From NCBI GenBank assembly GCA_020053185.1, contig JAGVNP010000310.1, forward strand, positions 1-14,007: a stretch of DNA of 14,007 nt. The letters are read 5' to 3'. The DNA is from Deltaproteobacteria bacterium. Lineage in GTDB: Bacteria; Desulfobacterota; Desulfomonilia; UBA1062. Below, piece by piece: positions 1 through 6,649 of the stretch (the first letter of the stretch is position 1; each line of letters starts with the position of its first letter). The position numbers were made by a program, and so were the translations under genes. Below the pieces are notes generated by a model. It made no database searches. It was not told the origin of the DNA and worked only from the letters and a program-made list of their open reading frames with translations.

Positions 1-462
1 AAAATTACGTTCATTGCAATTGATCAGGACACGACTGCTCTTGCAAATGCACGCTCCAGGATCGATCCGCTGATAAAAGGCAGAGATGATATTGAGGTAG
101 TTTATCTGGAGGAAAATATAAAGCGCCTTATTGTGGGCGGCAATGCCGTGAACAGCTACTATACTGATATTGATATGATTTATTCAGTGGGACTGTTTGA
201 TTATCTCTCTGACAGGGCATCAAACAAGCTCATACATAAACTCTATACGTTTTTGAAGCCTGGCGGAACAATGATTATAGGTAATTTTGGAACATATAAT
301 CCACAGCGCTTCAAGATGGAATACGGATCCGAGTGGTTCTTGTTGCATCGCAGCGAAGAAGAGATAAAAAATCTGGCCGCGGGTCTTCCAGAAAATGCCA
401 CTCTGTGGATCGAGCGGGAGCCAGAGGGAGTAAACCTCTTTCTTAATATCAAGAAGCCTTAA
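1..462 (+). CDS. Class I SAM-dependent methyltransferase, 3' part
   Basis: The frame is open from base 1 to a TAA at 460-462, giving the last 153 residues of a protein that begins before the window. The visible part looks like the second half of a class I methyltransferase Rossmann fold. An acidic strand end (FIAIDQD, residues 4-10) fits the loop that binds the SAM ribose. The segment DMIYSVGLFDYLSD (58-71) fits the motif IV region. LKPGGTMIIGNF (85-96) is the typical post-motif strand LxPGGxxxxxN. The glycine-rich motif I would lie upstream and cannot be seen, so the substrate cannot be inferred. The gene runs toward scpB and the two stop codons overlap inside CCTTAAGG (457-464), leaving no intergenic space. 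The first in-frame start inside the window (GTG at 133) is internal, not a real start. Confidence 0.75.
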   Translation, partial: KITFIAIDQDTTALANARSRIDPLIKGRDDIEVVYLEENIKRLIVGGNAVNSYYTDIDMIYSVGLFDYLSDRASNKLIHKLYTFLKPGGTMIIGNFGTYNPQRFKMEYGSEWFLLHRSEEEIKNLAAGLPENATLWIEREPEGVNLFLNIKKP

Positions 463-971
463 GGGTTAGTCTCGTCACCAAAAGCCTCCTGGAACTGGGA
501 GGTGTCGGGAAGATCGGCTAGCGAGTTCAGTCCGAATACTTCCAGAAATTTATCAGTGGTTGCATATTTGAGTGGACGGCCTGCCTTTATCTCAATGAGC
601 TGGTTATTAATAAGGGTTTTTAAAGAAGAGCTGGAATCCACACCCCTGATCTTATCCACAGTCTGTTTTGTGCAAGGCCCTCTGTAAGCAACTATGGCAA
701 GTACTTCAAGCGCTTCGGTCGAAAGCCTCTTTGCCTTGTGGAGTTTCCGGATATATGGGGAATACATCTGTTTGGTTACGAACATGTATCCGTCTGCTAC
801 CTTGTCTATGCCAAAACTCCGGCCGGATTCTTCATAGGTTTTGTTGAGCTCAGTGATGAGTTCTTCTACCTGCTGATTGTTTATGTCAGAAACAATTTTC
901 AAGATATCCTTTACTGAAAGCGCTTCCTCTGCTGAGAACAAAAGGGCTTCTATAATATCTCTCGGATTCAT
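459..971 (-). CDS. scpB: Segregation and condensation protein ScpB
   Basis: ScpB forms a dimer of tandem winged-helix proteins that binds the ScpA kleisin in the bacterial SMC condensin complex, which compacts and separates chromosomes in the cytoplasm. The 170-residue product matches the family length. It shows the hallmark opening RDIIEALLFSAEEALS (residues 4-19), the central LSTEALEVLAIVAYRGPCTK stretch (83-102) and the VDSSSSLKTLINNQLIE region (111-127) leading to a TTDKFLEVFGL segment. The ATG at 971 has an upstream AGAGGA Shine-Dalgarno at good spacing. It follows scpA by 15 bp, so the two are almost certainly cotranscribed with trpS and the M50 protease gene. Confidence 0.95.
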   Translation of the reverse strand: MNPRDIIEALLFSAEEALSVKDILKIVSDINNQQVEELITELNKTYEESGRSFGIDKVADGYMFVTKQMYSPYIRKLHKAKRLSTEALEVLAIVAYRGPCTKQTVDKIRGVDSSSSLKTLINNQLIEIKAGRPLKYATTDKFLEVFGLNSLADLPDTSQFQEAFGDETNP

Positions 972-986
972 GTTCGTCCTCTCTAG

Positions 987-1715
987 TTATTCTTGATACT
1001 CTTCATCAACGTCTTCTTCAAGCGAGCTTCCTCTTTTGATGAGGTAGATCTTTTCAAACAACCCCTTCTGTATCAGGCGCACCACTGCATTTTTTGAAAG
1101 CTCAAGCGCTGCCAGGAAAATAGTGATGATCTCGATTCTTTTATCTGTCTTTGCCACCTCATCAAGGACTATCTTCTTTTTTATTCTCAGCAGAGAGGCA
1201 ATCCTGTCGATCATCTCGCTGATGCTAAACATGGCATGTTCGACTTTCATGATATATTTTTTTGTTCTTGCCTTGATGGCAACGATTGCCTGCATGAGAG
1301 ATGTGATGTTCATCTGAGCCAGAGTCTTTTCCTGTGGTGTGGTTGCGCCTCTGGGAAATTTATCTCTGTACAGGAGAGGGCGTTCGTTCAGCTTTAACGC
1401 TGCCTCCTTGATCTCTTTGTATGCTGCAAGCATTTGCCGCAGTTCTTCGATCGGATCCTCTCCCTGTTCCTGCGTTTCATCTTCACGCACAGGCAGAAGC
1501 AGACAGGATTTTAGCCAGAGGAGGTAGGATGACATGTCGAGAAACTCGCTTGCCAGGTCGATATTAAGGCTTTTCATCTGGTTCATATACTCAAGGTATT
1601 GATCAATAATGGGACATATCTGCAAGTCCTCTAAGCTGAACTTGTTCTTCTCGATCAGATATAAAAGAAGGTCTAGCGGACCTTCAAAACGAGGGATGTG
1701 GAGCACAAAGTCCAC
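987..1715 (-). CDS. scpA: Segregation and condensation protein ScpA (kleisin)
   Basis: ScpA is the kleisin subunit that bridges the SMC heads and binds ScpB. The 242-residue protein carries the diagnostic N-terminal motif FEGPLDLLLYLIEKNK (residues 10-25), followed by the helix DQYLEYMNQM and ASEFLDMSSYLLWLKSCLLLP. The C-terminal third, including FLAALELSKNAVVRLIQKG, is the winged helix that contacts SMC. Start choice: GTG at 1715 is preceded by GGAGG, and this Shine-Dalgarno overlaps the TAG stop of trpS (TAGGAGGC), which suggests translational coupling. The trpS stop lies 10 bp upstream and scpB starts 15 bp downstream, forming a tight operon. Confidence 0.95.
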   Translation of the reverse strand: MDFVLHIPRFEGPLDLLLYLIEKNKFSLEDLQICPIIDQYLEYMNQMKSLNIDLASEFLDMSSYLLWLKSCLLLPVREDETQEQGEDPIEELRQMLAAYKEIKEAALKLNERPLLYRDKFPRGATTPQEKTLAQMNITSLMQAIVAIKARTKKYIMKVEHAMFSISEMIDRIASLLRIKKKIVLDEVAKTDKRIEIITIFLAALELSKNAVVRLIQKGLFEKIYLIKRGSSLEEDVDEEYQE

Positions 1716-1725
1716 AGAAAGCCTC

Positions 1726-2715
1726 CTATTTACTCAGGCAGAGCACAGATCTTACTTTTTGCATTGTCTCTTCAGCCTGCTTCCTTGCGTAGGTTGCGCC
1801 CTTGTCCAGTATATCATCAACATCCTTTGTGTGGGTTTTAAAATATTTGATTCTATCCCACACAGGGATCAGCTCTTTCTCCAGACTTGCAACAAGGATT
1901 TTTTTGCATTCCACGCACCCCATGCTTGCGGTTTTGCACCCATGCTGTATGTCTTTTCTCTGTTCTTCGTCTGTAAAATAAATATGTAGAGGATAGAGAT
2001 TGCAGTCTTTTGGATCGCCCTTATCCTTTTTGGTTTTTCGCTTGGTGTCTGTAAGCATCTGTGAAACTTTTTCTTTCAAAGATGCTGGGCTTTCCTCTAT
2101 CCAGATTGCATTGTTATATGACTTTGACATCTTTCTGCCGTCTAAGCCTGCAACCTTTGGCGCCTCGGCAAGAATTTCTTTTGGTTCTTTTAAGAGCTTA
2201 TCGCCATAAAGAAAATTGAATCTCCTCGCGATCTCACGCGTAAGCTCTAAGTGCGGCAGCTGGTCTTCGCCTATTGGTACCCTGTCCGCATGATACATCA
2301 CTATATCTGCAGCCTGGAGCACCGGGTATCCCAAAAAACCAAAAGTTCCCAGATCTTTCTCTTTCAACTCATCTTTGAGTTCCTTGTAGGTGGGGTTGCG
2401 CTCGAGCCATGATAGCGGGGTGATCATAGAGAGTAGCAAAAAGAACTCTGCGTGCTCCTTGATGTCTGACTGTCTGAATATGGTCGACTTCTCTGGATCT
2501 ATTCCAACACCCAGCCAGGTAATTACCATATCTTTGACGCTTGTCTTTATGATGGACGGGTTTTTGTACTCGCTGGTCAGCGCATGCCAGTCTGCAATGA
2601 AATAGAAGCAATCGTACTTTTTCTGAAGCTCCACCCATTGCTTTAGAACGCCAAGATAATGGCCCAGATGAAGGGCGCCTGTTGGACGTATACCGGATAC
2701 AATCCTTTCTTTCAT
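1726..2715 (-). CDS. trpS: Tryptophanyl-tRNA synthetase
   Basis: This class I aminoacyl-tRNA synthetase charges tRNA-Trp with tryptophan using ATP. The HIGH-type signature is ALHLGHYLG (residues 14-22, HLGH at 16-19), after the family opening SGIRPTGALH. The second ATP signature KMSKS is at 195-199 (GRKMSKSYNN). GEDQLPHLELTREIARRFN (149-167) is the conserved dimer and tryptophan-pocket segment. Length (329 aa) is normal for bacterial TrpRS. A C-terminal GCxECKK segment (near residue 270) is also usual in part of the family. The ATG at 2715 has a strong AGGAAGGTGA Shine-Dalgarno that touches the TAG stop of the upstream M50 protease gene, so translation is probably coupled. Confidence 0.97.
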   Translation of the reverse strand: MKERIVSGIRPTGALHLGHYLGVLKQWVELQKKYDCFYFIADWHALTSEYKNPSIIKTSVKDMVITWLGVGIDPEKSTIFRQSDIKEHAEFFLLLSMITPLSWLERNPTYKELKDELKEKDLGTFGFLGYPVLQAADIVMYHADRVPIGEDQLPHLELTREIARRFNFLYGDKLLKEPKEILAEAPKVAGLDGRKMSKSYNNAIWIEESPASLKEKVSQMLTDTKRKTKKDKGDPKDCNLYPLHIYFTDEEQRKDIQHGCKTASMGCVECKKILVASLEKELIPVWDRIKYFKTHTKDVDDILDKGATYARKQAEETMQKVRSVLCLSK

Positions 2716-2726
2716 GTATCACCTTC

Positions 2727-3344
2727 CTATATAGCTAGCAGCACGTTTACTATTCCATTGATCGCAGGAAATAGCACTACACGTACCATTCCTGTAAATA
2801 TCAGAGCAAGGAGTATGATAAATCCATACGGCTCTATCTTTGCCCATTTATATGCCATATCTCTTGGCAGAAGTCCTACTATGATCCTGCCTCCATCCAG
2901 CGGCGGAACCGGGATCAGATTGAATATCGCAAGCCCCACATTGATCATCACCATGATATTGAACATATAGGCAAGCGGATAAAAATATGATGAATTATTA
3001 AGGGTGGGGCCAGTAAATTTCAGGATCAAAGCAAATGCAATTGCCAGAACTATGTTTGAGGCGGGCCCTGCACAGCCAACCCACATCATGTCCCGTCTTG
3101 GATCTTTGAAATATCTCGGATCGACAGGCACTGGTTTTGCCCATCCGATCATTCTGGTGATGAACAGCACCAGAAGACCAATGATATCAATATGCTTTAT
3201 CGGGTTCAACGTAAGCCTGCCCGCGAGCTTTGCCGTGGGGTCACCCAGACGGTATGCTATGTAGCCGTGGCACACCTCATGAACTGATATGGAAAACAGT
3301 ACAGGCACGATTAATAGTAAAGCTGTTGTAATTTGCTGATTCAT
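2727..3344 (-). CDS. Site-2-type (M50) intramembrane metalloprotease
   Basis: The product is a 205-residue polytopic membrane protein of the compact M50 / Rip-like group, zinc proteases that cleave substrates inside the bilayer. The zinc site HEVCH (residues 22-26, HExxH) sits in the first helix. The third ligand and fold signature NLIPVPPLDGGR (142-153, Asp150) sits in a later helix. Four to five hydrophobic segments are apparent and there is no PDZ domain, unlike RseP. It heads the run M50-trpS-scpA-scpB, an order seen in several deltaproteobacteria (recalled, not searched). The ATG at 3344 has no Shine-Dalgarno, but a near-consensus sigma70 promoter ends 9 nt before it, so the mRNA may be leaderless. 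No later start would keep the first helix intact. The natural substrate cannot be told from sequence. Confidence 0.93.
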   Translation of the reverse strand: MNQQITTALLLIVPVLFSISVHEVCHGYIAYRLGDPTAKLAGRLTLNPIKHIDIIGLLVLFITRMIGWAKPVPVDPRYFKDPRRDMMWVGCAGPASNIVLAIAFALILKFTGPTLNNSSYFYPLAYMFNIMVMINVGLAIFNLIPVPPLDGGRIIVGLLPRDMAYKWAKIEPYGFIILLALIFTGMVRVVLFPAINGIVNVLLAI

Positions 3345-3353
3345 AAGCTGATT

Positions 3354-3382
3354 CTTATACCCTAAGCACCTGGTGGTGTCAA
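3354..3382 (-). promoter_or_regulatory. Sigma70-type promoter of the M50-trpS-scpAB operon
   Basis: On the minus strand, TTGACA (3382-3377) is followed by exactly 17 nt and TATAAG (3359-3354), which is 6/6 and 5/6 matches to the sigma70 consensus. Only 9 nt separate the -10 box from the ATG at 3344, so initiation at the usual distance would give a leader of zero to a few bases. No Shine-Dalgarno is present in between. Confidence 0.75.
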
Positions 3383-3387
3383 AAGAA

Positions 3388-3419
3388 TGATCTTTAAGGC
3401 GATTTTTTATTAAAGATCA
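3388..3419. promoter_or_regulatory. 10-bp inverted repeat upstream of the M50 operon promoter
   Basis: TGATCTTTAA (3388-3397) and TTAAAGATCA (3410-3419) are perfect inverted copies separated by 12 nt. The repeat ends 6 bp upstream of the -35 box, so its centre falls near -57 to the predicted start of transcription, a place typical of activator sites. On the minus strand it is also a weak AU-rich hairpin followed by TTCTTTT and could instead end the sir2-aroE-like transcript. Both readings are inference. Confidence 0.45.
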
Positions 3420-3543
3420 GAAAATAGAGGCGGATTCCTGAATAACCACAGCACCTTACATTTCTTCCTGAATCTGCAACCCCTGCATACCTCGACAGAA
3501 ATTCTGGGTTTTGCTTTTCGCCTTATGCATACAATATATTCGC

Positions 3544-4359
3544 TCATCTGACTATATACCCCACCTCTTTAAACGCTTCTCTTACGGTTTCATCCTCGAT
3601 ATCCAGGCCGGTAAGAAAACCGAAATTTTTCTTGGTCTGATAATAGAGCATGGCATATCCCGGGATCGTATCTAAACCTAACGATGCTGCCTGCTCGAAA
3701 AATAAGGTAGGCCTCATAACAGTCTCGAGGCATCGTGTCCCTTTTTTAAGCCTGGTAAGATCAAGATCAAACGGGATCTCCTCAGCGATCGGCGTTACCT
3801 GTACCACGACATCTACATCCGGAAGCACCTCATCAATATATGCGCTCACCTTTTCTTTTTTAAAGAGATTTATAACTTTATCTGTCCTGTCCTTTGAACG
3901 GTTGAGTATGTATACGCGTTCTGCTCCATTGGTGACAAAAGCGTCGATGATTGCCCGGCTAGCTCCGCCTGCTCCGATAATGAGACATTTGGCGCCTTTC
4001 ACATCTCCGATTGCCTGGAGAGCGCCTATTCCGTCTGTGTTGTAACCGAACAAAACGCCTTCCTTTGACCTCACTACAGTATTTACCACGCCTACGCGGG
4101 AGGTGATGGGACATTTGACATCGACTATTTCTGCCACTGCTTCTTTGTGAGGGATGGTCACATTGAACCCACCCAGGTTTTCCCATCCGGCAAACGATTT
4201 TATAGTAGATTTTATTGCATCAGGAAGAACGTCATGGCTAATATACACCATATCCAGGTGCAGCTTTTTGAACATGAAATTGTAGACTGTTGGGGCAACT
4301 ACCTTTGATGATGGGTGGGCAAGTATTGTAAAGACCTTTGTGCGACCTGAGATATTCAC
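3544..4359 (-). CDS. Shikimate dehydrogenase-like protein (AroE-like paralogue)
   Basis: The product is a two-domain NADP-type oxidoreductase of the shikimate/quinate dehydrogenase superfamily, 271 aa (normal length). The substrate domain has GFNVTIPHK (64-72, catalytic Lys72), VNTVV (92-96) and YNTDGIG (106-112, catalytic Asp109). The nucleotide domain has GAGGAS (129-134) and ILNRSK (151-156), an NRS pattern compatible with NADP. GYAMLYYQ (234-241) keeps the substrate-binding Gln. The usual HSLSPxxHN motif is replaced by KVVAPTVYN (19-27), so both serines that bind the shikimate carboxylate are lost. The product is therefore more likely an AroE-like paralogue than the biosynthetic enzyme, and no symbol is given. 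The start is GTG at 4359, overlapping the sir2 stop (GTGA), with AAGGG upstream. No terminator is obvious directly after it. Confidence 0.85.
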   Translation of the reverse strand: MNISGRTKVFTILAHPSSKVVAPTVYNFMFKKLHLDMVYISHDVLPDAIKSTIKSFAGWENLGGFNVTIPHKEAVAEIVDVKCPITSRVGVVNTVVRSKEGVLFGYNTDGIGALQAIGDVKGAKCLIIGAGGASRAIIDAFVTNGAERVYILNRSKDRTDKVINLFKKEKVSAYIDEVLPDVDVVVQVTPIAEEIPFDLDLTRLKKGTRCLETVMRPTLFFEQAASLGLDTIPGYAMLYYQTKKNFGFLTGLDIEDETVREAFKEVGYIVR

Positions 4360-5177
4360 TTTAGGCCCTTTAGTCCCTTCACCTCTTCTACCAACCTGGC
4401 TAGCACTTCTCCTGTTGAACCTTTAATGATGAAATCAGATACATATCCGGTCAGTGGTGTATCCTCCAAATTTATCTCAATCACATGGGTGTCCTTTGAC
4501 GAAGAGAACATGCCCATAAGCCCGAATGCCATTGGCTTTCTGCCTTTTGCAACAAAAGGCAGCGACGCTGCAGGCTCAACCTGTGCAGATGTGCCTACCA
4601 CGAGCATGAGGTCGCAAGCGCTTGCTTCCTCGAATGCCTCGTTGAGCGCATTTTTTGGTATTGCCTCGCCAAAAAAAACCGCATCAGGTTTCAGTATGCC
4701 CCCGCATTTACACCTCGGCGGAAGATTTTCCATATCGAGAAAGTTCACGAGCTCTTCATAATCATAAAGTTTCGAGCACTCAATACATTTGGCGTGCTGC
4801 ATGTTTCCATGAAATTCTATTACATGGCGGCTGCCTGCTTTCTGATGAAGATTGTCGATGTTCTGGGTGATCACAGTGCGAATAAGACCGATCTTTTCCA
4901 GATACGCCAAAGCAAGATGCCCCTTGTTTGGCTTTGCATCGAAGATGGACAAAGCGCCTGTTTTTGCCATATCGAGAATAGTGCTCCACACAAAGCCTGG
5001 CTCTTCGATAAATCGCTGATAGAAAAAAACCGATGGATCATACCTCTCCCAGATGCCTCCTGGTGATCTGAAATCAGGTATTCCTGACTCCGTGCTGATC
5101 CCGGCGCCTGTGAGAGCAACAACATGATTGGCTTGCAAAAGAAGGTCTGCAGCCTGTCTAATTAAGGTGGTATCCAT
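4356..5177 (-). CDS. NAD-dependent protein deacylase, sirtuin (SIR2) family
   Basis: The product is a 273-residue sirtuin that would remove acyl groups from lysines using NAD+ in the cytoplasm. The NAD site GAGISTESGIPDFRSPGGIW is at residues 24-43. QNIDNLH (105-111) and the catalytic histidine His123 in EFHGN are present. Four cysteines (131, 134, 156, 158) form the zinc ribbon, and KPDAVFFGE and VVGTSAQVEP complete the fold. The Tyr-xx-Arg pair that marks desuccinylases (CobB/SIRT5 class) is not seen after the FRS motif, so a deacetylase is more likely. The ATG at 5177 lacks a Shine-Dalgarno and lies 8 nt after a promoter-like -10 box. The stop overlaps the GTG of the aroE-like gene, so the two are translationally coupled. 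Confidence 0.95.
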   Translation of the reverse strand: MDTTLIRQAADLLLQANHVVALTGAGISTESGIPDFRSPGGIWERYDPSVFFYQRFIEEPGFVWSTILDMAKTGALSIFDAKPNKGHLALAYLEKIGLIRTVITQNIDNLHQKAGSRHVIEFHGNMQHAKCIECSKLYDYEELVNFLDMENLPPRCKCGGILKPDAVFFGEAIPKNALNEAFEEASACDLMLVVGTSAQVEPAASLPFVAKGRKPMAFGLMGMFSSSKDTHVIEINLEDTPLTGYVSDFIIKGSTGEVLARLVEEVKGLKGLK

Positions 5178-5185
5178 ATGAAATA

Positions 5186-5214
5186 AAAGTATCAGATGTT
5201 CATTATGAGGTCAA
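5186..5214 (-). promoter_or_regulatory. Promoter of the sir2-aroE-like operon
   Basis: On the minus strand, TTGACC (5214-5209), a 17-nt spacer and TACTTT (5191-5186) are preceded by TGA, an extended -10 (TGn). The -10 box is only 3/6 to consensus, but -35, spacing and extension support it. Eight nt separate it from the ATG at 5177 and no Shine-Dalgarno lies between, so a leaderless transcript is predicted. Confidence 0.55.
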
Positions 5215-5246
5215 CAATAATGCCTATTTCTTTGCATTTGAACTTC

Positions 5247-5425
5247 GTCCCTTTCTTTGCTCGGCCCAAAGAAAGGAGACCGAAAGAAAGGGCGCCCCAC
5301 GAAACCGCCTTTCAGGTGTGTTCGCTCGTTTGAAAAAATCCGGCCGCAAAAATTCGCTTCGCTCAGGTTTTGCTATTCTCCGGATTTTTTCTGCACTCGC
5401 TCACCGGTTTCAAGGGTACCCCTGA
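5247..5425. repeat. Structured intergenic repeat-like element
   Basis: This stretch between sir2 and the membrane-protein gene is packed with inverted repeats. CCTTTCTTTG (5250-5259) pairs perfectly with 5267-5276 across a 7-nt loop. CCCTTTCTTT (5249-5258) can instead pair with AAAGAAAGGG (5283-5292), so two hairpins exclude each other. AAAAAATCCGG (5333-5343) pairs with 5380-5390, with an inner stem GCAAAA/TTTTGC (5346-5351 with 5368-5373). GAAACCG (5301-5307) pairs with CGGTTTC (5405-5411) and encloses the last two. GGGTACCC (5414-5421) is a palindrome. The CTTTCTTTG...CAAAGAAAG head resembles dispersed intergenic repeats I recall from many proteobacterial genomes. A 86-codon frame across it (5257-5517) has low-complexity Lys/Arg/Pro composition and is judged spurious. 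Copy number in this genome cannot be seen here. Confidence 0.6.
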
Positions 5426-5457
5426 GAATCTTAATAATCTATCAAAAGACAGGGTAT

Positions 5458-6432
5458 CTACATCTTGGAGGATGTAATTTTTTCCGCTTTCAAAAAGAAC
5501 TTTCGTATATAAACTAAATACCCCAGAAGTAATACAGTAGTAACACCTGTAAATATCACTATACCCGTACCCTGAACAAAAGCGTTGCCTCCAGGCTGAT
5601 TGGGCTGATCATTCATAATTTTCATAAAAGTTCCACTCAGATAATTAATGGTTACCGAGATGCTTATAATAAATGTAAGCGCAACAGTTCCCCACCATGC
5701 CTTTATCTTAAGTTTATATGTGCCCCAAGCTAGATAGAGATACGAAAGGACTAGTGCAAGAATTACTACTAATGCAGGCACTCCTTTTAAAATAAATCCA
5801 AAAAAAGGAAAACTGTATCCGCTAAACAAGGACAGGAACATTGTTGCGCCCGCAAAGCCGTTCCATAGGCTAAGTATAAGAACAGGTAATGGACATTTGT
5901 CTGTCCAACGTATATTTTGATCTCTAAACTCACATGTAGCCTTTACATTTTTACCACTGTAGAAGAGAACAAATATGCTTGGCATAATTACCATAAAAAT
6001 TGAACTAAATCCTATTGTTAAGTATTTTGCGACCTTGGCTGCTTCAGGGGTTGTTTTTCCACTCTCAACCATCCCGTTATAAACGTCAGGCATCCAAGCT
6101 ATCTCATAAAATAAAATAGACAGCCCGACAATGAGCCAGACCCATGAGGTAATTAGAATAAGTACTCTTGCCCATCTCCTAGCCTTTATTGAACCAATCC
6201 CCATCAATATAAACCAGATAGCGAGACCAAGATAAAGCATGCAGGTTAGAATTCTAATGCTATCAGGAAGATTAGTACCGGCATTTTTTAATATATCGCC
6301 CGAAGTAGCCATTGTTATTGCTATATGCATGCAGAATGCACCTAAAATAATCTGAAGTATTCCGAACACTACCAACCACACTTTACGATTCTTAAATTTA
6401 GGAATGGTCAGTTGATTTTCATTGTTTGTCAT
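5458..6432 (-). CDS. Unrecognised polytopic membrane protein
   Basis: I do not recognise a characterised family. The 324-residue product has about eight hydrophobic segments (near residues 18-41, 60-80, 88-109, 137-158, 181-204, 209-235, 246-266 and 287-310). The longest soluble loop, 159-180, contains ATCEFRD and RWTDKCP: two cysteines 13 residues apart with a charged Arg-Trp-Thr-Asp core just before helix 5. This loop looks conserved in hypothetical membrane proteins I recall, but no function is known to me. The N-terminal ten residues are polar and there is no signal peptide. The ATG at 6432 follows a strong GAGGAGG Shine-Dalgarno. The gene is divergent from the hydrolase, with a shared regulatory region, and looks AT-richer than the flanking housekeeping genes. 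Confidence 0.85.
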   Translation of the reverse strand: MTNNENQLTIPKFKNRKVWLVVFGILQIILGAFCMHIAITMATSGDILKNAGTNLPDSIRILTCMLYLGLAIWFILMGIGSIKARRWARVLILITSWVWLIVGLSILFYEIAWMPDVYNGMVESGKTTPEAAKVAKYLTIGFSSIFMVIMPSIFVLFYSGKNVKATCEFRDQNIRWTDKCPLPVLILSLWNGFAGATMFLSLFSGYSFPFFGFILKGVPALVVILALVLSYLYLAWGTYKLKIKAWWGTVALTFIISISVTINYLSGTFMKIMNDQPNQPGGNAFVQGTGIVIFTGVTTVLLLGYLVYIRKFFLKAEKITSSKM

Positions 6433-6483
6433 TTTATATCCTCCTCATTAGTCTTACCGAGTATGCATAGCAATTAAGTTTAA

Positions 6484-6500
6484 TTATATGTACCATATAA
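6484..6500. promoter_or_regulatory. Candidate operator palindrome in the divergent region
   Basis: TTATATG (6484-6490) and CATATAA (6494-6500) are perfect inverted copies around TAC, giving a 17-bp symmetric site typical of a dimeric regulator. It overlaps the proposed -10 box of the membrane-protein gene, which would suit a repressor. Confidence 0.4.
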
Positions 6501-6521
6501 CAAGAGAACTCTAAATATCAA
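6494..6521 (-). promoter_or_regulatory. Possible promoter of the membrane-protein gene
   Basis: On the minus strand, TTGATA (6521-6516), a 16-nt spacer and TATATG (6499-6494), preceded by TGT (extended -10), form a sigma70-like promoter. The leader would be about 55 nt and carries the GAGGAGG ribosome site of the gene starting at 6432. A perfect TATAAT lies further downstream on this strand but has no fitting -35. Confidence 0.35.
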
Positions 6522-6530
6522 GATCTCTTG
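6501..6530. promoter_or_regulatory. Second inverted repeat in the divergent region
   Basis: CAAGAGA (6501-6507) and TCTCTTG (6524-6530) are perfect 7-bp inverted copies 16 nt apart. They start directly after the 6484-6500 palindrome and embrace the proposed -35 box of the minus-strand gene. The pair may be a second operator or a hairpin; the assignment is tentative. Confidence 0.3.
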
Positions 6531-6613
6531 CCTTTCTATTTAATTCCCGCTCTTTGAACAGAGTGCACTTGATATTTCGGCGATACTTTTTCAAGAGGGG
6601 CGAGAAAATTTTC

Positions 6614-6642
6614 TTGACTGTAGCGTTGAGTTTCCTTACTCA
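6614..6642 (+). promoter_or_regulatory. Possible promoter of the hydrolase gene
   Basis: TTGACT (6614-6619), a 17-nt spacer and TACTCA (6637-6642) lie 7 nt before the ATG at 6650. The -10 box is poor by itself (2/6). The case rests on its position matching the sir2 and M50 promoters. No Shine-Dalgarno precedes the ATG. Confidence 0.35.
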
Positions 6643-6649
6643 TTATGCA

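Noticed and set aside
1900..1935. Cys-containing segment near the TrpS C-terminus as an unusual metal site
   Set aside because: A GCxxCKK segment is common in bacterial TrpRS, so it is not unusual.
2369..2722. 117-codon minus-strand frame inside trpS
   Set aside because: It is an out-of-frame shadow of trpS, whose own frame carries HLGH and KMSKS.
3650..4045. 131-codon + strand frame opposite the aroE-like gene
   Set aside because: It is antisense to a gene with clear catalytic motifs and shows no domain of its own.
5257..5517. 86-codon open frame on the + strand
   Set aside because: It lies on the inverted-repeat element, has Lys/Arg/Pro-rich low-complexity composition and no domain, and overlaps the end of the membrane-protein gene.
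6554..6649. N-terminal extension of the hydrolase from a TTG start
   Set aside because: It would place the signal peptide 32 residues inside the protein, has no ribosome site, and the sequence lies in the promoter region.
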